Both the position numbers and the translations under genes were made by a program. Shown here one piece after another: positions 8,263-16,829 of a DNA stretch of 64,000 nucleotides. The notes beneath the pieces were generated by a model. It did no database searches. It was not told the DNA's origin and saw only the letters and a list, made by a program, of their open reading frames with translations. The stretch is from an uncultured Litoreibacter sp. (lineage in GTDB: Bacteria > Pseudomonadota > Alphaproteobacteria > Rhodobacterales > Rhodobacteraceae): assembly GCF_947501785.1 (NCBI RefSeq), contig NZ_CANMXB010000001.1:1383048-1447047 (forward strand). The letters run 5' to 3'. Within the stretch, counting starts at the first letter, position 1, and each line of letters starts with the position of its first letter.

Positions 8263-9774
8263 ATGGCACGCCGCGCCCGCTCGAAACCCAGCACACCCCG
8301 CGCCACTCACTACACGCAGCTGCGCAACCGCTTCCCGCAGGCGGAGGTCTTCAGCGCTGACGAGCTGGCCCATATCCACGCCTCCGCCCTGCGCGTGCTG
8401 TCAGAGCTTGGCATCAAGGTCCTCCTCCCCGAGGGCCGCGCGCTGTTCAAGCGGGCCGGTGCAAAGGTCGATGAAGACACGATGATGGTCTTTCTCGACG
8501 CGGATATGGTGGCAGACCACATCGCCAAGGCCCCGTTTGAGTTCTCGCTCAGAACCGACAACCCCAAACGCGCCATCCATATGGGGGGAACCCATGTGAA
8601 TTTCTCTCCGGCTGGCGGCTGTCCAAATGTCACCGACATGACCCGAGGCCGCCGCCCCGGCGACATGGCCAGCTTCCGCGACCTGATGAAGCTAAGCCAG
8701 GAATGGGACGTCATCGCCAAGCTGTCCTCGTCCATCGAACCCCAGGACGTCCCCGTCCACCTCCGCCACTACGCCACCATGCGGGCGCAGTTGGAACTCA
8801 GCGACAAGCTGCCCTTCATTTACGCGCGCGGCCACCGACAAGTCGTCGATGGGTTCGAGATGCTGGCCCTTGCCCGTGGCCTGGATATCGAGGACCTGCC
8901 CAACCACCTGCTGACCCAGACCGTCATCAACTCCAACTCCCCGCGCCAGCTCGACATCCCCATGACCCGCGGCATCATCGACTTCGCGTCCTACGGCCAG
9001 CCCATAGTGATGACGCCGTTCTGCCTGTCCGGGGCCATGGCCCCGATCACCATCGCGGGCGCGCTGACCCTCAGCCACGCCGAGGCGCTTGCAGGCATTA
9101 CCCTCGCCCAAATCGTCAAACCCGGGGTGCCGGTTATCTACGGTGCCTTCTCCTCCAATGTAGACATGAAATCCGGCGCGCCCGCCTTTGGCACGCCAGA
9201 GCATTTCAAAACCAATATCGGCGCGGGGCAGCTGGCGCGGCTCATCAACATCCCGTGGCGCTCCGGCGCGGGCAGCGCCTCCAACGCCCCAGACGTCCAG
9301 GCCACTTATGAAAACATGATGGGGCTGATGGGGGCGTTGATGGGCCATTCGCACGTGATCTACCACGCCGCGGGGTGGCTGGAAGGTGGCCTGACGGTGT
9401 CATACGAAAAATGGGTCATCGACTGCGAAATTCTGCAAGGGCTGGCCGAGGCGATGCAACAGGTCCCCGTGGACGACGCCCATATCGGGCTTGACGCCAT
9501 TGCGCAGGTGCAACCCGGCGGGCATTTCTTCGAGACCGCCCAAACGATGGAGCGCTATCAGGACGCGTTCTACAGCCCCTTCCTGTCGGATCTGTCAAAC
9601 TTTGGCCAATGGACCGAAGCCGGCAGCAAGACCGCCACCCAACGGGCCCACGAGATCTGGCAGCAAAAGCTGAAAGACTTCCAACCACCGGCTTTCCCGC
9701 AAGACCGGATGGAAGCGATTGACGCTTTCATCGCGAAACGCACGGAACAGGGCGGCGCACCAATCGACGAGTAG
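8263..9774 (+). CDS. MttB-superfamily (trimethylamine methyltransferase family) corrinoid methyltransferase, non-pyrrolysine type
   Basis: A 503-residue TIM-barrel protein of the trimethylamine methyltransferase family. Non-pyrrolysine members such as MtgB move a methyl group from quaternary amines like glycine betaine to a corrinoid protein, and many marine alphaproteobacteria carry them. Conserved family stretches include VNFSPAGGCPNVTD at about 110-123 and YGAFSSNVDMKSGAPAFGTPE at about 293-313. The reading frame has no in-frame TAG where archaeal MttB has pyrrolysine. No corrinoid protein or reductive activase lies alongside. An AraC regulator follows 196 bp downstream on the same strand. 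Confidence 0.85.
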   Translation: MARRARSKPSTPRATHYTQLRNRFPQAEVFSADELAHIHASALRVLSELGIKVLLPEGRALFKRAGAKVDEDTMMVFLDADMVADHIAKAPFEFSLRTDNPKRAIHMGGTHVNFSPAGGCPNVTDMTRGRRPGDMASFRDLMKLSQEWDVIAKLSSSIEPQDVPVHLRHYATMRAQLELSDKLPFIYARGHRQVVDGFEMLALARGLDIEDLPNHLLTQTVINSNSPRQLDIPMTRGIIDFASYGQPIVMTPFCLSGAMAPITIAGALTLSHAEALAGITLAQIVKPGVPVIYGAFSSNVDMKSGAPAFGTPEHFKTNIGAGQLARLINIPWRSGAGSASNAPDVQATYENMMGLMGALMGHSHVIYHAAGWLEGGLTVSYEKWVIDCEILQGLAEAMQQVPVDDAHIGLDAIAQVQPGGHFFETAQTMERYQDAFYSPFLSDLSNFGQWTEAGSKTATQRAHEIWQQKLKDFQPPAFPQDRMEAIDAFIAKRTEQGGAPIDE

Positions 9775-9970
9775 TGGTGCGGAAATAATCCGCCTATTTC
9801 AAAATCTTGCCCTTGAAGCTCCGGCCGAAACGCCCCATCTCAACCATATCTGGTGAACGAACCAGTTCACATTTTTTCGCGACAGAAAACCGCTTCCCAG
9901 CCGTTTAAGGCTCTGGAGGACGGGATGTTCCGAGTGACCATATTCAGGTTCAAACGAGGACACGATCAAC

Positions 9971-10825
9971 ATGGGACGGCTTTCAACGTCTGACACACCA
10001 ATCGCCCCGTTTGTAGCTGCGGGCGGGACCCTGACCCTTGCCTATTGCGAAGGGGGACCTGGCCGGAAGACGGCCGAGACTGAGCATCACCATTGTCTGG
10101 TGGTCCCGGCGCAAGACACGCCGATGCGGGTGATTGCAACCCGTGATGGCATCGCGCAGCAATACACGCTGAACCGGGGTGATATTGCCCTGGCGACGCA
10201 GGGCTCGCACACGTTGTGGGAATGGCTCGACCACGCCAAGGTAATCCTGATCAAGCTCGACCCCGCCGCGCTGCTGCGATTCATCGAACATGAGATGCGG
10301 CTTATGCTGACCGGCAATACGCTGGAGAACGAAGTGGTCGTTACCGACCCCGACTTGTCTGCTGCGGCGTTCCAGCTGCACGCGGCCTCCCGCCAAAACG
10401 GCGTCGGGGGGGACATCCTGCTCGACGCATTGGCGCGGGTGTTTCTGGTCACTTTGGTGCGCCGCTACGGCACCTACGACACGCATGGCCCCGCGGGGTT
10501 CGGGCTGGACGACTACGTTTTGATTCTCGACCATATCGAGGCACGTCTAGACGCCAAGATCACCCCCGCGCGGCTGGCACAGCTCGTCGGCATGAGCGAG
10601 GCCACCTTCGGGCGCAAATTCAAGCAACGCACCGGCCAATCACCGATGGCTTTCGTGAAAGAAGCCCGGCTGCGCGCCGCTTTGGTGCACTTGCATGAAG
10701 GGCAGCTATCATTGGGAGAGATCGCCATCCGCTGCGGCTTTGCCGATCAAGCTCATTTCTCGCGCGTGTTCCGAACAGAACATGGCCGCAGCCCTGGCAA
10801 ATACCGCGCCGCTTTGCGCGCCTGA
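9971..10825 (+). CDS. AraC-family transcriptional regulator
   Basis: A 284-residue regulator. The N-terminal half (about 1-170) looks like a cupin-type sensor with HHHCL-like strands (EHHHCLVVPAQD). The C-terminal 100 residues carry the AraC double helix-turn-helix: LAQLVGMSEATFGRKFKQRTGQSPMAFV, then LGEIAIRCGFADQAHFSRVFRTEHGRSPGKYR, the strongly conserved second HTH and tail. The ATG at 9971 gives a full-length product. The preceding methyltransferase gene is a plausible target, which is inference from position alone. Confidence 0.92.
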   Translation: MGRLSTSDTPIAPFVAAGGTLTLAYCEGGPGRKTAETEHHHCLVVPAQDTPMRVIATRDGIAQQYTLNRGDIALATQGSHTLWEWLDHAKVILIKLDPAALLRFIEHEMRLMLTGNTLENEVVVTDPDLSAAAFQLHAASRQNGVGGDILLDALARVFLVTLVRRYGTYDTHGPAGFGLDDYVLILDHIEARLDAKITPARLAQLVGMSEATFGRKFKQRTGQSPMAFVKEARLRAALVHLHEGQLSLGEIAIRCGFADQAHFSRVFRTEHGRSPGKYRAALRA

Positions 10826-10837
10826 TCCCCCACAAGC

Positions 10838-10870
10838 AAAAAAGGCCAGCGGGTGGGAACCCGCTGGCCT
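10838..10870 (-). terminator. intrinsic terminator of the small secreted protein gene
   Basis: Read on the minus strand, a 12-bp perfect stem (arms 10859-10870 and 10843-10854, 4-base loop) is followed by six T residues. It lies 26 bp beyond the stop of the minus-strand gene at 10896 and just after the AraC stop, so it probably also ends the AraC transcript. Confidence 0.85.
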
Positions 10871-10895
10871 GCGACTGAGATTGGGGGGACGCCAA

Positions 10896-11210
10896 TCAGT
10901 CGTATTTGCCGATATACATCGCGGACAGTTCGGCCACGGTGAAATCGGCAGGGTTCACGCCCATGTTGCGCGCCAGTTGCAGATGACCAATGGTCATCTG
11001 ATCGCTGGACCGGGAGACGATTTCGTTGTCGCCAAGCATGATGCGATCTGTGGTTTTGTCCTCGCTGAGCTTGCTTACCGCCACGACCAACGTCTGTGCC
11101 GTAGCGTTGGAGCCGTTCTGTGCCAGCATCTTCTCACCGAAATCTTCGGCATCGGCAAATGCAGGGGCGGCCATCAAGGTTACAAATGCGGGGATCAATA
11201 GAGTTTTCAT
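10896..11210 (-). CDS. small secreted protein of unknown function
   Basis: A 104-residue protein with a clean signal peptide (MKTLLIPAFVTLMAAPAFADA, cleavage near Ala-Phe-Ala), so the mature form of about 85 residues is periplasmic or secreted. The mature part is polar with no cysteine and no recognised domain; near the C terminus it reads NPADFTVAELSAMYIGKYD. The chosen ATG at 11210 has AGGA about 11 bases upstream; a longer in-frame reading would add a non-signal-like basic extension. It has its own terminator and seems monocistronic. Confidence 0.75.
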   Translation of the reverse strand: MKTLLIPAFVTLMAAPAFADAEDFGEKMLAQNGSNATAQTLVVAVSKLSEDKTTDRIMLGDNEIVSRSSDQMTIGHLQLARNMGVNPADFTVAELSAMYIGKYD

Positions 11211-11402
11211 AGGTCTGGTCCTCATCTTCTGTTGGGAGGAGCGGGATTTGGGAGGCAACCCCGCTTTCATAGAACAGCAGATAAGGACCTGACGCGGCGG
11301 AAACTTGTATCTCCGCCGCAAGTTTTTGAACCATTCAGTTCAGTTTTGTGTGCCTATGCAGACCCCCTGTGCGGCACTGCAGCATGACCAGCCAAACCTT
11401 GC

Positions 11403-12719
11403 TCAATTCAAGCAAACCCCGCGCCGATAGCTGCCGACCTGCCGGATGACAGAGCCCGGTTTCGCCTCGACGCGTGTGCCCGACAGCTCTGATTTCAGCA
11501 CCCGCACCATCAGGTCGTTCAGCCGGGACACCTGGTAGCAGCTGATCGTCGGTTCCGCGTGGCCGTAGCCCACGCCGCTGTCATCGGTCAGAAACAGGTA
11601 GCGCCCGTTGGACAGCACCGAGGCCTGACGCATCAGAAACTCCGATTCCGCGCCCACGCCGCTGGCACCCAGCCCAAAGACCTGCACATCCTTGGCCGCC
11701 GCGCGCCGCGCCGCTTTCAGGTAGGTTTTGGCGTCACGGTCATGCGGCGGCGCGTCGGCGATGTGAAACATCAGCCGTTCCCCTTTGCCGCGCCTCCAGT
11801 TCAGGTTGGCACCCGCCATCAACGCCTCTGCCGCAGCCTCCGGGTAGTCCCCGCCGCCGCCCGCGTTTTGCGCGCGCAGCCATTTCTGCATCTGTCCTTG
11901 CGACTTGGTGAACCCGTAGTTGCGCACCACATATTGGTCGCCCCGGTCGCGGTAGACGACCAATCCGTAGCGGATATCGACCCCCGGCGCGGCCCGGCGG
12001 GCTTGCCGCACGATGGATTTTAGCTCCTTGGTCAGCCAGGCCAGCTCGTCGCCCATGCTGCCGGTGGTGTCCACGACAAAGGCCAGGTCAAGGAAATCGG
12101 GCTTCCAGCCCTCAGCATCCGCGATGGATACATTGGCGCGGGTGCCATTGGTCGCAATTTTTTGCGTGACTGCCACGCCCTGCCCCTCTGGGAACGCGCG
12201 CAATTCCACTGCGCCGGGTCGCCCGTGGCCATAGGCCGCCGGGAACACGCTGACCAAGCCGTCAACGCCGGAATAGCCGGTGTAGAACGCATCCGCCGCC
12301 CCTGGTTTGCGCAAGGTGACCCGTACGCCGGGTGCGGGCTTGCCGTCAAATGTGGTGATCCGCGCCAGCACCGGCTTGGACAGGTTGGTGCGCGCCAGTT
12401 TGAGGCGCTTCGCCGCTCCGGCTTGATAGCGGGCAAACGCCGCGAGGTTCAGCGCGTCGTCAATGTCGCCTGCGGTCAAAACGCCCCGCCTTGGCGCGCG
12501 CGGGCTGCGCGACGGAACCCGTTTGGCAATGACTGCGGATTCTGCCGGGCTTTCCAACGCGACCGGGGCCTCTTCGACAACAATGGGGTCCTCAATCACA
12601 GGATCAACCAGCACTGCCCCGTCCCGGACGCCGGTGGTGTCACAGGCGGACAACGCCCCTACCAAGGCCAATCCAGCCCATACTCTGCGGTTCAATATTT
12701 CTGGCATTGTCAGCATCAT
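11403..12719 (-). CDS. von Willebrand factor A domain lipoprotein
   Basis: A 438-residue protein with a lipoprotein signal peptide (hydrophobic residues 13-24, lipobox LSAC with Cys26). A low-complexity acidic linker DPVIEDPIVVEEAPVALESP follows at 39-58, then a carboxypeptidase-regulatory-like region (about 115-200), then a vWA domain from about 208. The MIDAS motif is DTTGS at 217-221, and HIADAPPHD lies further on. It is likely a periplasmic, metal-dependent adhesion or binding protein. The ATG at 12719 follows GGAGAGG; ATG 12716 is equally possible. It is divergent from the DUF6502-like gene across two palindrome copies, and its mature N terminus resembles that of the small lipoprotein at 13546. 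Confidence 0.85.
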   Translation of the reverse strand: MMLTMPEILNRRVWAGLALVGALSACDTTGVRDGAVLVDPVIEDPIVVEEAPVALESPAESAVIAKRVPSRSPRAPRRGVLTAGDIDDALNLAAFARYQAGAAKRLKLARTNLSKPVLARITTFDGKPAPGVRVTLRKPGAADAFYTGYSGVDGLVSVFPAAYGHGRPGAVELRAFPEGQGVAVTQKIATNGTRANVSIADAEGWKPDFLDLAFVVDTTGSMGDELAWLTKELKSIVRQARRAAPGVDIRYGLVVYRDRGDQYVVRNYGFTKSQGQMQKWLRAQNAGGGGDYPEAAAEALMAGANLNWRRGKGERLMFHIADAPPHDRDAKTYLKAARRAAAKDVQVFGLGASGVGAESEFLMRQASVLSNGRYLFLTDDSGVGYGHAEPTISCYQVSRLNDLMVRVLKSELSGTRVEAKPGSVIRQVGSYRRGVCLN

Positions 12720-12737
12720 CACGCCTCTCCAAATAAA

Positions 12738-12754
12738 ATGTGTAAATTGCACAT
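12738..12754. promoter_or_regulatory. palindrome copy 1 (ATGTGTAAATTGCACAT)
   Basis: Near-perfect inverted repeat: ATGTG and CACAT arms around an AATT core. It sits 19-35 bases upstream of the vWA lipoprotein start. An identical copy lies 47 bp away next to the divergent gene; the exact identity extends to 20 bases (12735-12754 against 12782-12801). It is probably a protein binding site shared by both promoters. Confidence 0.65.
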
Positions 12755-12784
12755 GTCACGAATCTGCTGGCCTCGTCAAGAAAA

Positions 12785-12801
12785 ATGTGTAAATTGCACA
12801 T
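12785..12801. promoter_or_regulatory. palindrome copy 2 (ATGTGTAAATTGCACAT)
   Basis: This is the second exact copy, ending one base before the ATG at 12803, so a bound protein would cover the translation start or the transcript leader of the DUF6502-like gene. The first ATG of that open frame (12785) lies inside the palindrome, so the site could overlap the coding region. Confidence 0.65.
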
Positions 12802-12802
12802 C

Positions 12803-13549
12803 ATGCTTCAGGTACTGGATTCCCTGCTCGCCCCCCTCGCCCGCCTCATGGTGGCCCGCGGCGTGGCGTTCCCTGACTTGGCCGAACGGCTGAAGGTGCA
12901 TTACGTGGCCGCCGCCGCCCGCTCCGGCGCAAAGACGGACAGCCGCATCTCCGTGATCACCGGGTTGCAACGCCGCGACATCGCGCGTCTTCGGGCCGAG
13001 CCGCCACGTGAGGAACGCCCCAACCACCTCGCCACGCTCATTGCACGATGGCAGACCGACCGGGCCTATGTGGGCCAGCCGATCCCAAAATCCGGCCCCG
13101 CCCCGTCCTTTGAAGCGCTCGCCAATGATATCCGCCGCGACATCCACCCGCGCACCATGCTCGACACCTTGGAAGCCGCGGGAACTGTTACCGTTGAGCA
13201 AGACCACATCACGCTGGCGCAGACCTCCTACCAACCGCTGGCGGGCAGCGAGGATCAGATTGCCTATCTCGCCCATAACCTCGGGGATCACATGGCGGCC
13301 GCAACAGATAACGTCACCGGCCACACGCCCCCACATTTTGAACGCGCGGTGCATTACGAGGGCCTGACCGCCGCGCAGATCGCGCTGCTGCAGGCCGATC
13401 ACCGCGAGGCCCAGATGCAGGTGTTCGAACGGCTCTCCGCCAAGGCCGCCGCAATGAAGGTATTGCCCTCTGGCGAGGCCACCCATAGGTTCAGGGCCGG
13501 GGCCTATTTTTACCCCACAGATGCAGCCCAGCAGGACGCGCAAGAATGA
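12803..13549 (+). CDS. DUF6502-like protein, possible DNA-binding regulator
   Basis: A 248-residue cytoplasmic protein. The N-terminal third (FPDLAERLKVHYV, then RISVITGLQRRDIARLRAE) resembles a helix-turn-helix region: helix, turn at VITGL, recognition helix RRDIARLR. The rest is helical with no catalytic motif, and the architecture matches what I know of the DUF6502 family. The start is uncertain: ATG 12785 lies within a palindrome and has only AAGAAAA upstream, while ATG 12803 begins at MLQVLDSLLAPLARLMV, where the helix starts, but lacks a good ribosome binding site. It overlaps the following lipoprotein gene by 4 bases. A local autoregulator acting on the twin palindromes is a reasonable hypothesis. 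Confidence 0.7.
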   Translation: MLQVLDSLLAPLARLMVARGVAFPDLAERLKVHYVAAAARSGAKTDSRISVITGLQRRDIARLRAEPPREERPNHLATLIARWQTDRAYVGQPIPKSGPAPSFEALANDIRRDIHPRTMLDTLEAAGTVTVEQDHITLAQTSYQPLAGSEDQIAYLAHNLGDHMAAATDNVTGHTPPHFERAVHYEGLTAAQIALLQADHREAQMQVFERLSAKAAAMKVLPSGEATHRFRAGAYFYPTDAAQQDAQE

Positions 13550-13758
13550 CCCTCCGCACCGCCGCCATTGCCTTTCTGTTTGCGACAGCCGCTTGCGCGC
13601 CCGCCCTTGAAGAGGACGCCGGCCTGTCAGACCCGATCATCGAAGAGGCGATAGTCATTGAAGAACCGGCCCCTGTCGCCAAGTCCCCCATCGACTGCGC
13701 TCAGGAAGAAATCACCGGCGACGGTATAGGCGGCACCGGCTGCCCGACGATTGACTAA
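13546..13758 (+). CDS. small lipoprotein
   Basis: A 70-residue protein with signal peptide and lipobox ATAAC (Cys17). The mature part is acidic, contains DPIIEEAIVIEEPAPVAKSP and ends with a two-cysteine, glycine-rich stretch (DCAQEEITGDGIGGTGC). The ATG overlaps the TGA of the DUF6502-like gene (ATGA), indicating translational coupling. The acidic segment resembles the linker of the vWA lipoprotein encoded on the other side of the promoter. Function unknown. Confidence 0.75.
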   Translation: MTLRTAAIAFLFATAACAPALEEDAGLSDPIIEEAIVIEEPAPVAKSPIDCAQEEITGDGIGGTGCPTID

Positions 13759-13814
13759 GCCCCCGACACACCCCAGCAAAAACCGAATTCAGCTACTGAT
13801 TGGCAGGACAGGCG

Positions 13815-15098
13815 ATGACCGCGCATAGATTTTCCGAACCGCTCGACCTGCCTTGCGGCATACGTCTGAAAAACCGCTTTGCCCGCAGCGCTATGACCGA
13901 AGCGCTTGCCGGGGCGAATGACGCGCCGAATGACGGGCACCAAAAGCTCTATACAGAATGGTCCAAGGGCGGCGTTGCCCTTCAGATGACCGGTAATGTC
14001 ATGGTCGACCGACGCTATCTTGAACGGCCCGGCAACGTGGTTGTCGAAGATGACACCAACCTCTACGCGCTACGCGCCTGGGCAGAGGCCGCGAAGTCAG
14101 GTGGCAGCAAGATCTTTATGCAAATCAGCCACCCCGGACGTCAGTGCCCTATCGTGGTGAACACCCGGCCCTTGTCACCGTCAGCAGAAAAGCTGCGCAT
14201 TCTTGGCCTGTTCGGCAAACCGAAGGCCATGACCTCTGATGATATCCAAGACGCCATCCGGCGCTATGCCATGACCGCGGAAATTGCGCAAAAGGCGGGG
14301 TTTGACGGCGTGCAGATACATGCCGCACACGGCTACCTGATTAGCCAGTTCCTGTCGCCGATCACTAACCAGCGCACCGATGAATGGGGCGGATCACTTG
14401 AGAACCGTGCCAAGTTTTTGCGGCAAGTCTATGCCGCCACGCGACTTGCCGTTGGCAAGGACTTCCCGGTAGCAGTCAAGCTGAACTCTGCCGATTTCCA
14501 GAAGGGCGGATTTACCATCGAAGACAGCTGCCAGGTCGCCCAATGGCTGGAACAGGACGGCATTGACCTGATCGAGCTGTCAGGCGGCACATATGAACAG
14601 ATGAGCTTCGTGAACGGAACCGAAGAACAACAACGCGAAAGCACAGTCAAACGCGAGGCCTATTTTCTGGAATATGCCCGCGAGGTGCGAAAGGCCGTCT
14701 CCGTTCCGCTGGCGGTGACAGGCGGATTTCGCAGCGTGGCCGCCATGGAGCAGGGACTTGTAGAAGATGGCATCGACATGATCGGTCTGGCCCGCCCCTT
14801 ATGCGTTCAGCCACATGCGGTTAACACCATTCTTGAAGGCACCGCCGAACGCATTGGCATCAATGAAGATGGGCTGATGATCGGTCAGGGCCGGTTCGGT
14901 GCGAATGCGCAAAATTGGTTGATTAAGCTGATCAACACGGTGTCGCAGGTCGAATATTACGCCTGGCAGATGAACCGCATGTCGCGTGGGCTGATGCCTC
15001 AGACTGACGCGCGCAACAACGCAATCGGATATTTTGTTTGGTATCTCAACCGGACGACGATGCTGGGGTTGCGTCGCAAATTCGCCCGCCGGTCTTAG
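13815..15098 (+). CDS. NADH:flavin oxidoreductase, old yellow enzyme family
   Basis: A 427-residue FMN-dependent TIM-barrel oxidoreductase. Recognised features are the N-terminal RLKNRFARSAMTE, the FMN/substrate region MQISHPGRQ (103-109), and the family signature HAAHGYLISQFLSP at 169-182, followed by TNQRTDEWGGSLENR and late FMN-phosphate contacts VTGGFRS and IGLARPL. Such enzymes reduce activated C=C bonds of enones or act in 2,4-dienoyl-CoA-type reactions. The C-terminal 60 residues (WLIKLINTVSQVEYYAWQM) form an extra helical tail. ATG at 13815 has AGGACAGG directly upstream. Confidence 0.9.
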   Translation: MTAHRFSEPLDLPCGIRLKNRFARSAMTEALAGANDAPNDGHQKLYTEWSKGGVALQMTGNVMVDRRYLERPGNVVVEDDTNLYALRAWAEAAKSGGSKIFMQISHPGRQCPIVVNTRPLSPSAEKLRILGLFGKPKAMTSDDIQDAIRRYAMTAEIAQKAGFDGVQIHAAHGYLISQFLSPITNQRTDEWGGSLENRAKFLRQVYAATRLAVGKDFPVAVKLNSADFQKGGFTIEDSCQVAQWLEQDGIDLIELSGGTYEQMSFVNGTEEQQRESTVKREAYFLEYAREVRKAVSVPLAVTGGFRSVAAMEQGLVEDGIDMIGLARPLCVQPHAVNTILEGTAERIGINEDGLMIGQGRFGANAQNWLIKLINTVSQVEYYAWQMNRMSRGLMPQTDARNNAIGYFVWYLNRTTMLGLRRKFARRS

Positions 15099-15299
15099 AA
15101 GGACCTGCTGCGCGATGGGCCGGCAAACGTCGATACGCGATCTATTTGGAACGAAGACGCTTTCTAGACACCCGGTTTGGGCCTGAATTGCGGACGTCTC
15201 CCCTTTGCACCACCCTGCCTCAACCCGTGCCGCTTCCCCTTGATCACGCGCCCCCCGGATGCTACCCAAACCTCCTGTTTTCTAGGGGAGACCGCCATC

Positions 15300-15716
15300 A
15301 TGTCCGCTTTTGAGTACCGCGCCGTTCCGGCCCCTCGCAAAGGCAAATCCGGCAAAGGCACGCGCGGCGCACCGGCGAAATTCGCTAATGCCGTCACCGG
15401 CCTGATGAACGAGATGGGCACCGATGGCTGGGAATACCTGCGCGCCGACACCCTGCCCTGCGAAGAACGTCAGGGCCTGACTGGCAAGACGGTGAAATAC
15501 CATTCCATGCTGGTCTTCCGTCGCCCCGTCGAAGAGGTGGCGACCGAGGTGGAAGAAGCGGAGGAAACGCTCGCGCTCGCAGCACCCGTGGACGAACCTG
15601 AGCCGGTGGAAGAGCCTGAAATCGTTGAAGAAACGGTTGATGCCGCTCCTGAAGAAGACATGCCCGAACCTGCCAATGACGACGCGGAAAAACGCGACCA
15701 CGTCGCCGCCGAGTAA
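15300..15716 (+). CDS. DUF4177-type protein with long acidic tail
   Basis: A 138-residue protein. The first 75 residues (FEYRAVPAP, GWEYLRADTLP, YHSMLVFRRP) match the small DUF4177 alpha/beta domain. The remaining 60 residues are almost all Glu, Val, Pro and Ala (VEEVATEVEEAEETLALAAP onward) and are likely disordered. ATG at 15300 is chosen from AGGGGAG upstream; an upstream in-frame extension has no support. It converges on bolA. Function unknown. Confidence 0.75.
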   Translation: MSAFEYRAVPAPRKGKSGKGTRGAPAKFANAVTGLMNEMGTDGWEYLRADTLPCEERQGLTGKTVKYHSMLVFRRPVEEVATEVEEAEETLALAAPVDEPEPVEEPEIVEETVDAAPEEDMPEPANDDAEKRDHVAAE

Positions 15717-15726
15717 GGCGTTAGCT

Positions 15727-15984
15727 TCAGTCTGAAATGTCCAGCGCAAGCGCGTGAATCCGGCCGATAATCTCCGACCCGATTGCTCCGTGAACGGCCC
15801 GATGGCGGGCAATTCGGGACATGCCGCCAAACTTGTCTGACACGATTTTCACGTTGAAATGGCTTTCGCCGCCTTCCTGAAACCCGGCATGGCCCCGATG
15901 GCTTTCGCTGTCATCGACCACCTCCAATACGCTGGGCTGAAACGCCGCAGCGAGCTTTTGCTCAATTTCCGAAACTATCCCCAT
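15727..15984 (-). CDS. bolA: BolA family protein
   Basis: An 85-residue BolA-fold protein. Conserved features are the N-terminal helix IEQKLAAAFQPSVLEVVDDSESHRGH, HFNVKIVSDKFGG, and the RHRAVHGAIGSEI helix-turn. BolA proteins partner with monothiol glutaredoxins in Fe-S or iron homeostasis and some bind DNA. The histidine in the ESHRGH segment is a likely Fe-S ligand. ATG at 15984 starts at the family N terminus. It is divergent from the DnaJ-type gene, 74 bp apart. Confidence 0.93.
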   Translation of the reverse strand: MGIVSEIEQKLAAAFQPSVLEVVDDSESHRGHAGFQEGGESHFNVKIVSDKFGGMSRIARHRAVHGAIGSEIIGRIHALALDISD

Positions 15985-16058
15985 AATTCTGCCCTTTGCC
16001 TCTTCACCTTGCTCCAAAAAACCCTAAACTCTCCCCTCCAATTACGAAAGGCTCAGTG

Positions 16059-16697
16059 ATGGCGCGCGCCCCGTTCGACCCGTTTGAATTCGATATTTCC
16101 GTTTCCACCGACAAGAAAAAACGCGCCCGCGGCCGCCGCGGCATGTCGGGTGCGGTCGAAACCTCTCAGCGCCAATGCGAAGCTCCCGGCTGCGAAGAGC
16201 CCGGCCAGTATCGCGCGCCCAAAAGCCCTGACGTGCTGGATGATTTCTACTGGTTCTGCAAAGCGCATGCCCGCGAATACAACCTGAAATGGAACTTCTT
16301 CGAGACCCATACTCAGGAAGAGATGGAACGCCAGATGTCGTCGGACAAGGTATGGGAACGCCCCACCAAGCCGATGAAAAAGGGTGAGGAGCAGCGCGCC
16401 TGGTCCCGCCTAGGCGTGGACGATCCGATGGCCGTACTGGGCGAGAACGCCACCCGCAACCCGGGCCGCAACGGCGGCAATGCCGGGCGCAAGCTGCCAC
16501 CGACCGAGCGGCAGGCGCTGGAGATTCTCGACGGCAAGCCCGACATGGGAAAGAAGGAGCTGCGCAAGCTCTACAAGGCGCTCATCAAGGTACTTCACCC
16601 AGACATGAACGGTGGCAACCGCGCCGATGAGGACCAGCTGCAGCAGGTGGTCTGGGCCTGGGACCAGATCAAGGAAAGCCGCAATTTCGCGGACTAG
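16059..16697 (+). CDS. DnaJ-domain protein (J domain at C terminus)
   Basis: A 212-residue protein with a basic N terminus (DKKKRARGRRG), a four-cysteine/histidine-containing region (CEAPGC, FCKAH) that could bind a metal at about 40-75, and a C-terminal J domain from about 150. The HPD motif appears as LHPDMNGG, and the preceding helix is KKELRKLYKALIKV. A J domain would recruit DnaK; a C-terminal J domain of this kind is common beside bolA and cobS in Rhodobacteraceae. ATG at 16059 follows GAAAGG. Confidence 0.88.
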   Translation: MARAPFDPFEFDISVSTDKKKRARGRRGMSGAVETSQRQCEAPGCEEPGQYRAPKSPDVLDDFYWFCKAHAREYNLKWNFFETHTQEEMERQMSSDKVWERPTKPMKKGEEQRAWSRLGVDDPMAVLGENATRNPGRNGGNAGRKLPPTERQALEILDGKPDMGKKELRKLYKALIKVLHPDMNGGNRADEDQLQQVVWAWDQIKESRNFAD

Positions 16698-16829
16698 GGC
16701 CGTCCAGTTCAAGAAATGAGACTTACTATATGCCTGCGACGCTCCGGCGCGGGATGATTTGGGGGGCTTCCCCTTGCTCTCCCCCCCGAATTGAGGCATG
16801 CCGCGAGAGATAGCGAAAGGGACAAGACC

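Noticed and set aside
12785-12802. ATG at 12785 as the start of the DUF6502-like protein
   Set aside because: It lies inside the palindrome, has no good ribosome binding site, and the helix begins at 12803; kept only as an alternative in the entry.
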